This document shows positions 61,460 through 64,000 of a stretch of DNA of 64,000 nucleotides, piece by piece. Position 1 is the stretch's first letter; every line of letters begins with the position of its first letter. Location of the stretch: positions 18,675,166 to 18,739,165 of the forward strand of contig NC_091931.1 of NCBI RefSeq assembly GCF_041260155.1, read 5' to 3'. The translations under genes were made by a program, and so were the position numbers. Under the pieces are notes generated by a model that was not told where the DNA came from, did no database searches, and saw only the letters and a list, made by a program, of their open reading frames with translations. The stretch comes from Ptychodera flava. Taxonomy: Eukaryota > Hemichordata > Enteropneusta > Ptychoderidae.

Positions 61460-62240
61460 TACAGCCTGGGGGAGGGGGGGGTCAGAGGAATCTGAAGGGG
61501 TCACTCAAAATATTGAAAGCTATAAGGGGGGGTTACTCAAAATGTTGAGAGAAAGAAGGCGGTTACTCAATTTTTGGTGCAAAATGTATTGAAACACGTA
61601 CCTCTCAGATTGCACTACTTCACACATCAATTTCTACAAATTTTTACTCAGTAAAATTACACATTGAAAACACCTCTGAGATTACGCCAAACTGCACCAA
61701 TGCACACTACAATTTCTCAAATTTTTCCATGCAAGGGAGAGGAGCAAGCCCGTCGGACACTTTCCCCATCAGCCTTCCGCATGTTCTTCAATCAGTACTT
61801 TCAAAGTCTACCCTATCAGATATCCCAGTGAGGACCCTGTTATGATACCCATCCATATTAAACAATACTGTATGTGGTTGTATACTGGTTATAGTGTGAC
61901 CTTTGACATCTATGTTTTGTTGTGACTTTGAATTTCATTTTGTTGGTTTCACCTTTTTCAACCGTCATGAGATAACCAATGATTATCTAGCAGGGTACAT
62001 TAGGATTTGAATGGTCTTTACTATTGCTGTATTTATGTAAATTATAGAAATACATGTATTGAAATTTAAGTTTTCAAAAGTGAGTTTGTGTTGGGGGGGG
62101 GGGGTCAGTCAAAATTTCCATGTAAGAGAGGGGGGGGGTTTACTCAAATTCATCATGGTTTGGGGGGCGGGTACTTGAAATTTTAGAGTTTCCGACAAAA
62201 TTCCTCCAACATCCCCACCTCCCCCCCCCTCCCCACCCTC
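61460..62240. repeat. G-tract and C-tract rich segment
   Basis: Repeated GGGGGG runs followed by T(C/T)ACTCAAA (61468-61500, 61525, 62092-62180), then a C-rich stretch at 62210-62235. Looks like several copies of a short G-rich motif and could form quadruplexes. No gene. Confidence 0.5.
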
Positions 62241-62303
62241 TAGGCTGTAAATAATGACAGCTCCCAATGAAATTGGGCTGCAGTGTAGCTGTATCTTTTT
62301 GAT

Positions 62304-62363
62304 GAATTTTTCACAAATTTTTTACTATCAACTGAATTTTTCACAAATTTTTTACTATCAACT
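62304..62363 (+). repeat. 30-bp tandem duplication, two copies
   Basis: GAATTTTTCACAAATTTTTT and the next ten bases are repeated exactly at 62334. Confidence 0.9.
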
Positions 62364-62744
62364 CTAGTTTCTTGTTCTTCTTCTGAAAGCTTACTGGGAA
62401 ACAAAGTACCTATATATATCATACATGTGCACATTGCAATGTTATTGATCAGTATATGTAAATCCGGGTCCTGATTGACATGTACACCTCTGGAGCAGAC
62501 AAAGTGATAATGGAATGTTTATAAACAATCATCACAAGTGACAATTACCTACAGGTTTGTTATTATACTACAGAGATCACCATGATACTCAGGGTAGGCA
62601 TGAAATAATAATTGTGTTTTCTCAGTGCTCTGAAAGTTGAATTTTTCCTCTCTTTGAGCTGGACTCCCTTAAACAGTTCTGTGTACTAGCTGTAATATGA
62701 TGATGCTTAGTATTGCGAGTTATATCTGTTAAGTTGCCCACTGT

Positions 62745-62805
62745 TTGTCTGTGGTAGGTGTAGTGGTTTAGGAGTTGTTGATCCTAACATACATGTACAT
62801 ACAAT
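62745..62805 (+). repeat. Isolated tail of the CATA-ended repeat
   Basis: GGTAGGTGTAGTGGTTTAGG followed by a CATA-rich end matches the tails at 54690-54780 and 58735-58812, without the body. Confidence 0.5.
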
Positions 62806-64000
62806 CTGTGTGGCTGAGCAATGTAAGGGTTCACGTCTCTCCACCATACTGACTAATAGGAAATCCTCTACCAAATGGAGGTGCAATCCCACTGTCTTCA
62901 TCTTGAGACAACTGTCCCTGGTAGTTGGTTCCTTTTCTTTGCTTGGTATAATGCTGCCTTGAAGTCGCTTTTGATTTATCCTGCTTCCCTCTTCTGCATG
63001 GATATACACACCTGTTCCCTAACTAGTAATAATTATTTATATAGGGCTCAGCCCTTGGTGTCGCGCCAGGGGTTAAGATTGGCAATGTTATTTTTATTGA
63101 TTCATGATAAACTGTAATTGTTACTTCATAAACGTTTATATGAAAACTATGCCCAGTTTCCTCTGATGAAAGCAGTTCACGTACTTACACGACGTCAAAC
63201 CCTGCAGCAGGGCAGGTATAGATTTTCTGTAGCGTTGTAAAAATTTTGGACAAAAATTGGCAATTTTTACAATGATAACAGCCTATGGCGTTAAACAAGG
63301 GACGTATTATGCAATAATTATCATTGCAATGGTAACCGCACTGCCCACCTTCCACTTGCAAGCTGAAAACTATAGCGTTCCGTCTAAAAACTTGCAATTT
63401 TTGAATCTAATTATTGACACAGGGGCGCTCTTCTATAATCAATCCCAGCTTCTTTGCGTATGCTCCCGTTCATATGCACGACAGTTTCTCCGTTTATCTA
63501 TATCAACGATACTTTGTATCAGCGACAAGGTGTATAATAACATTTACTGGCTAATAAAAGAGGTATATTTTATAAAAGGCATGTTATATCATAGTAATTT
63601 GTTCGTATTGTTTATTTACGAGTACTCAAAAAAAAAACCATGGCGGCGCCCATCATGAGAAAGAAGGTTACACTTCCGGTTACTCGCATAGTATATTATG
63701 AATAAGCGCATGCGTAGTCAGTAAGCCGCTGGCGCGACTAACAATAAACTCATGGAAGACAATCATGGACCAATCATGGAAGATAAAACATATAATTTCT
63801 CTTCACAAAAAGTTAGTTTATTTGTGTGTTAAATATCAAAGAATTCTTGTGTAAAAAAATACAAATAAATTTATTTTTCTCTCCGCGATATGCATATTTC
63901 TCTAACGTAGACATCTCAACCACACCGTTTTCTTCTTGCTCAACCAATGTCCTGCGCAGTTTAAGATGAGAATTGCTGTAACATGTATGCTGTGTATAGT
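62806..64000. other. No gene seen
   Basis: A 133-codon frame at 63257-63658 has hydrophobic patches, but no start context, splice sites or recognised motif support it. Confidence 0.4.

Noticed and set aside
1-64000. Endogenous retrovirus, LTR or Polinton remains, and CRISPR or prokaryotic features
   Set aside because: No paired LTRs, protease/integrase or capsid-like text, and no spacer array were seen. Direct repeats in the window are tandem duplications, satellites or MITE-type elements.

Overview
The window is metazoan nuclear DNA: AT-rich, with GT-AG introns, TATA-type promoters, AATAAA poly(A) signals, LINE remnants, many MITE-like inverted-repeat elements and long microsatellites. The mix of CR1/jockey-like LINE debris, TTAA-flanked MITEs, and hairpin-ended or CATA-tailed intergenic repeats fits a marine invertebrate, perhaps a deuterostome such as a hemichordate. 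The species cannot be fixed from the sequence, so this is a low-confidence guess.

The only convincing genes are three related genes in tandem on the + strand, called A, B and C here. Gene A (coding exons 7749-7767, 9963-10349, 10757-10815) encodes about 154 aa. Gene B (21699-21874, 22911-22980, 23426-24323, 24541-24608) encodes about 403 aa. Gene C (30901-31052, 32459-32558, 32890-33382, 34488-34561) encodes about 272 aa. B and C share the intron phase order 2-0-1. In both, an N-terminal cysteine-rich (zinc-finger-like) exon is followed by a short linker exon, a coiled-coil exon and a tiny acidic/serine-rich last exon. A keeps only the coil exon and the last exon. In all three the coil exon ends just after an acidic/serine stretch carrying DSG-[LF]-x-[SL], which in A and C is an exact match to the beta-TrCP phosphodegron consensus DSG-phi-x-S. 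Each gene also seems to start from a TATA box followed by a short first exon with a good donor. I recognise no named family; this looks like a lineage-specific coiled-coil family that may be regulated by turnover, and it is the best candidate for something undescribed.

Layout. 1-7 kb: non-coding, with two 517-518 bp TTAA-flanked MITEs. 7-9.6 kb: a large diverged inverted repeat that duplicates the gene A promoter and first exon. 9.9-10.8 kb: body of gene A. 12.7-13.7 kb: a fresh 282-bp tandem duplication and a short foldback MITE. 14.7-15.8 kb: an old repeat and a decayed LINE 5' piece. 17.8-24.7 kb: gene B. 27.3-34.7 kb: gene C, with two MITEs in its coding intron 1. 35-42 kb: mostly empty, with a possible membrane-protein fragment and a 5'-truncated minus-strand LINE. 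42-46.7 kb: a 779-bp foldback element, a perfect 25-bp inverted repeat and a six-copy 155-158 bp minisatellite. 49.4-50.9 kb: a second large inverted repeat around a tRNA-like SINE head. 51.5-61 kb: a LINE 3' remnant and a dense block of AT-rich repeats with about 146-bp periodicity. One of these is interrupted by a TIR element carrying repeated nuclear-receptor-like DR1 sites. 61-64 kb: G-rich tracts and otherwise unremarkable DNA.
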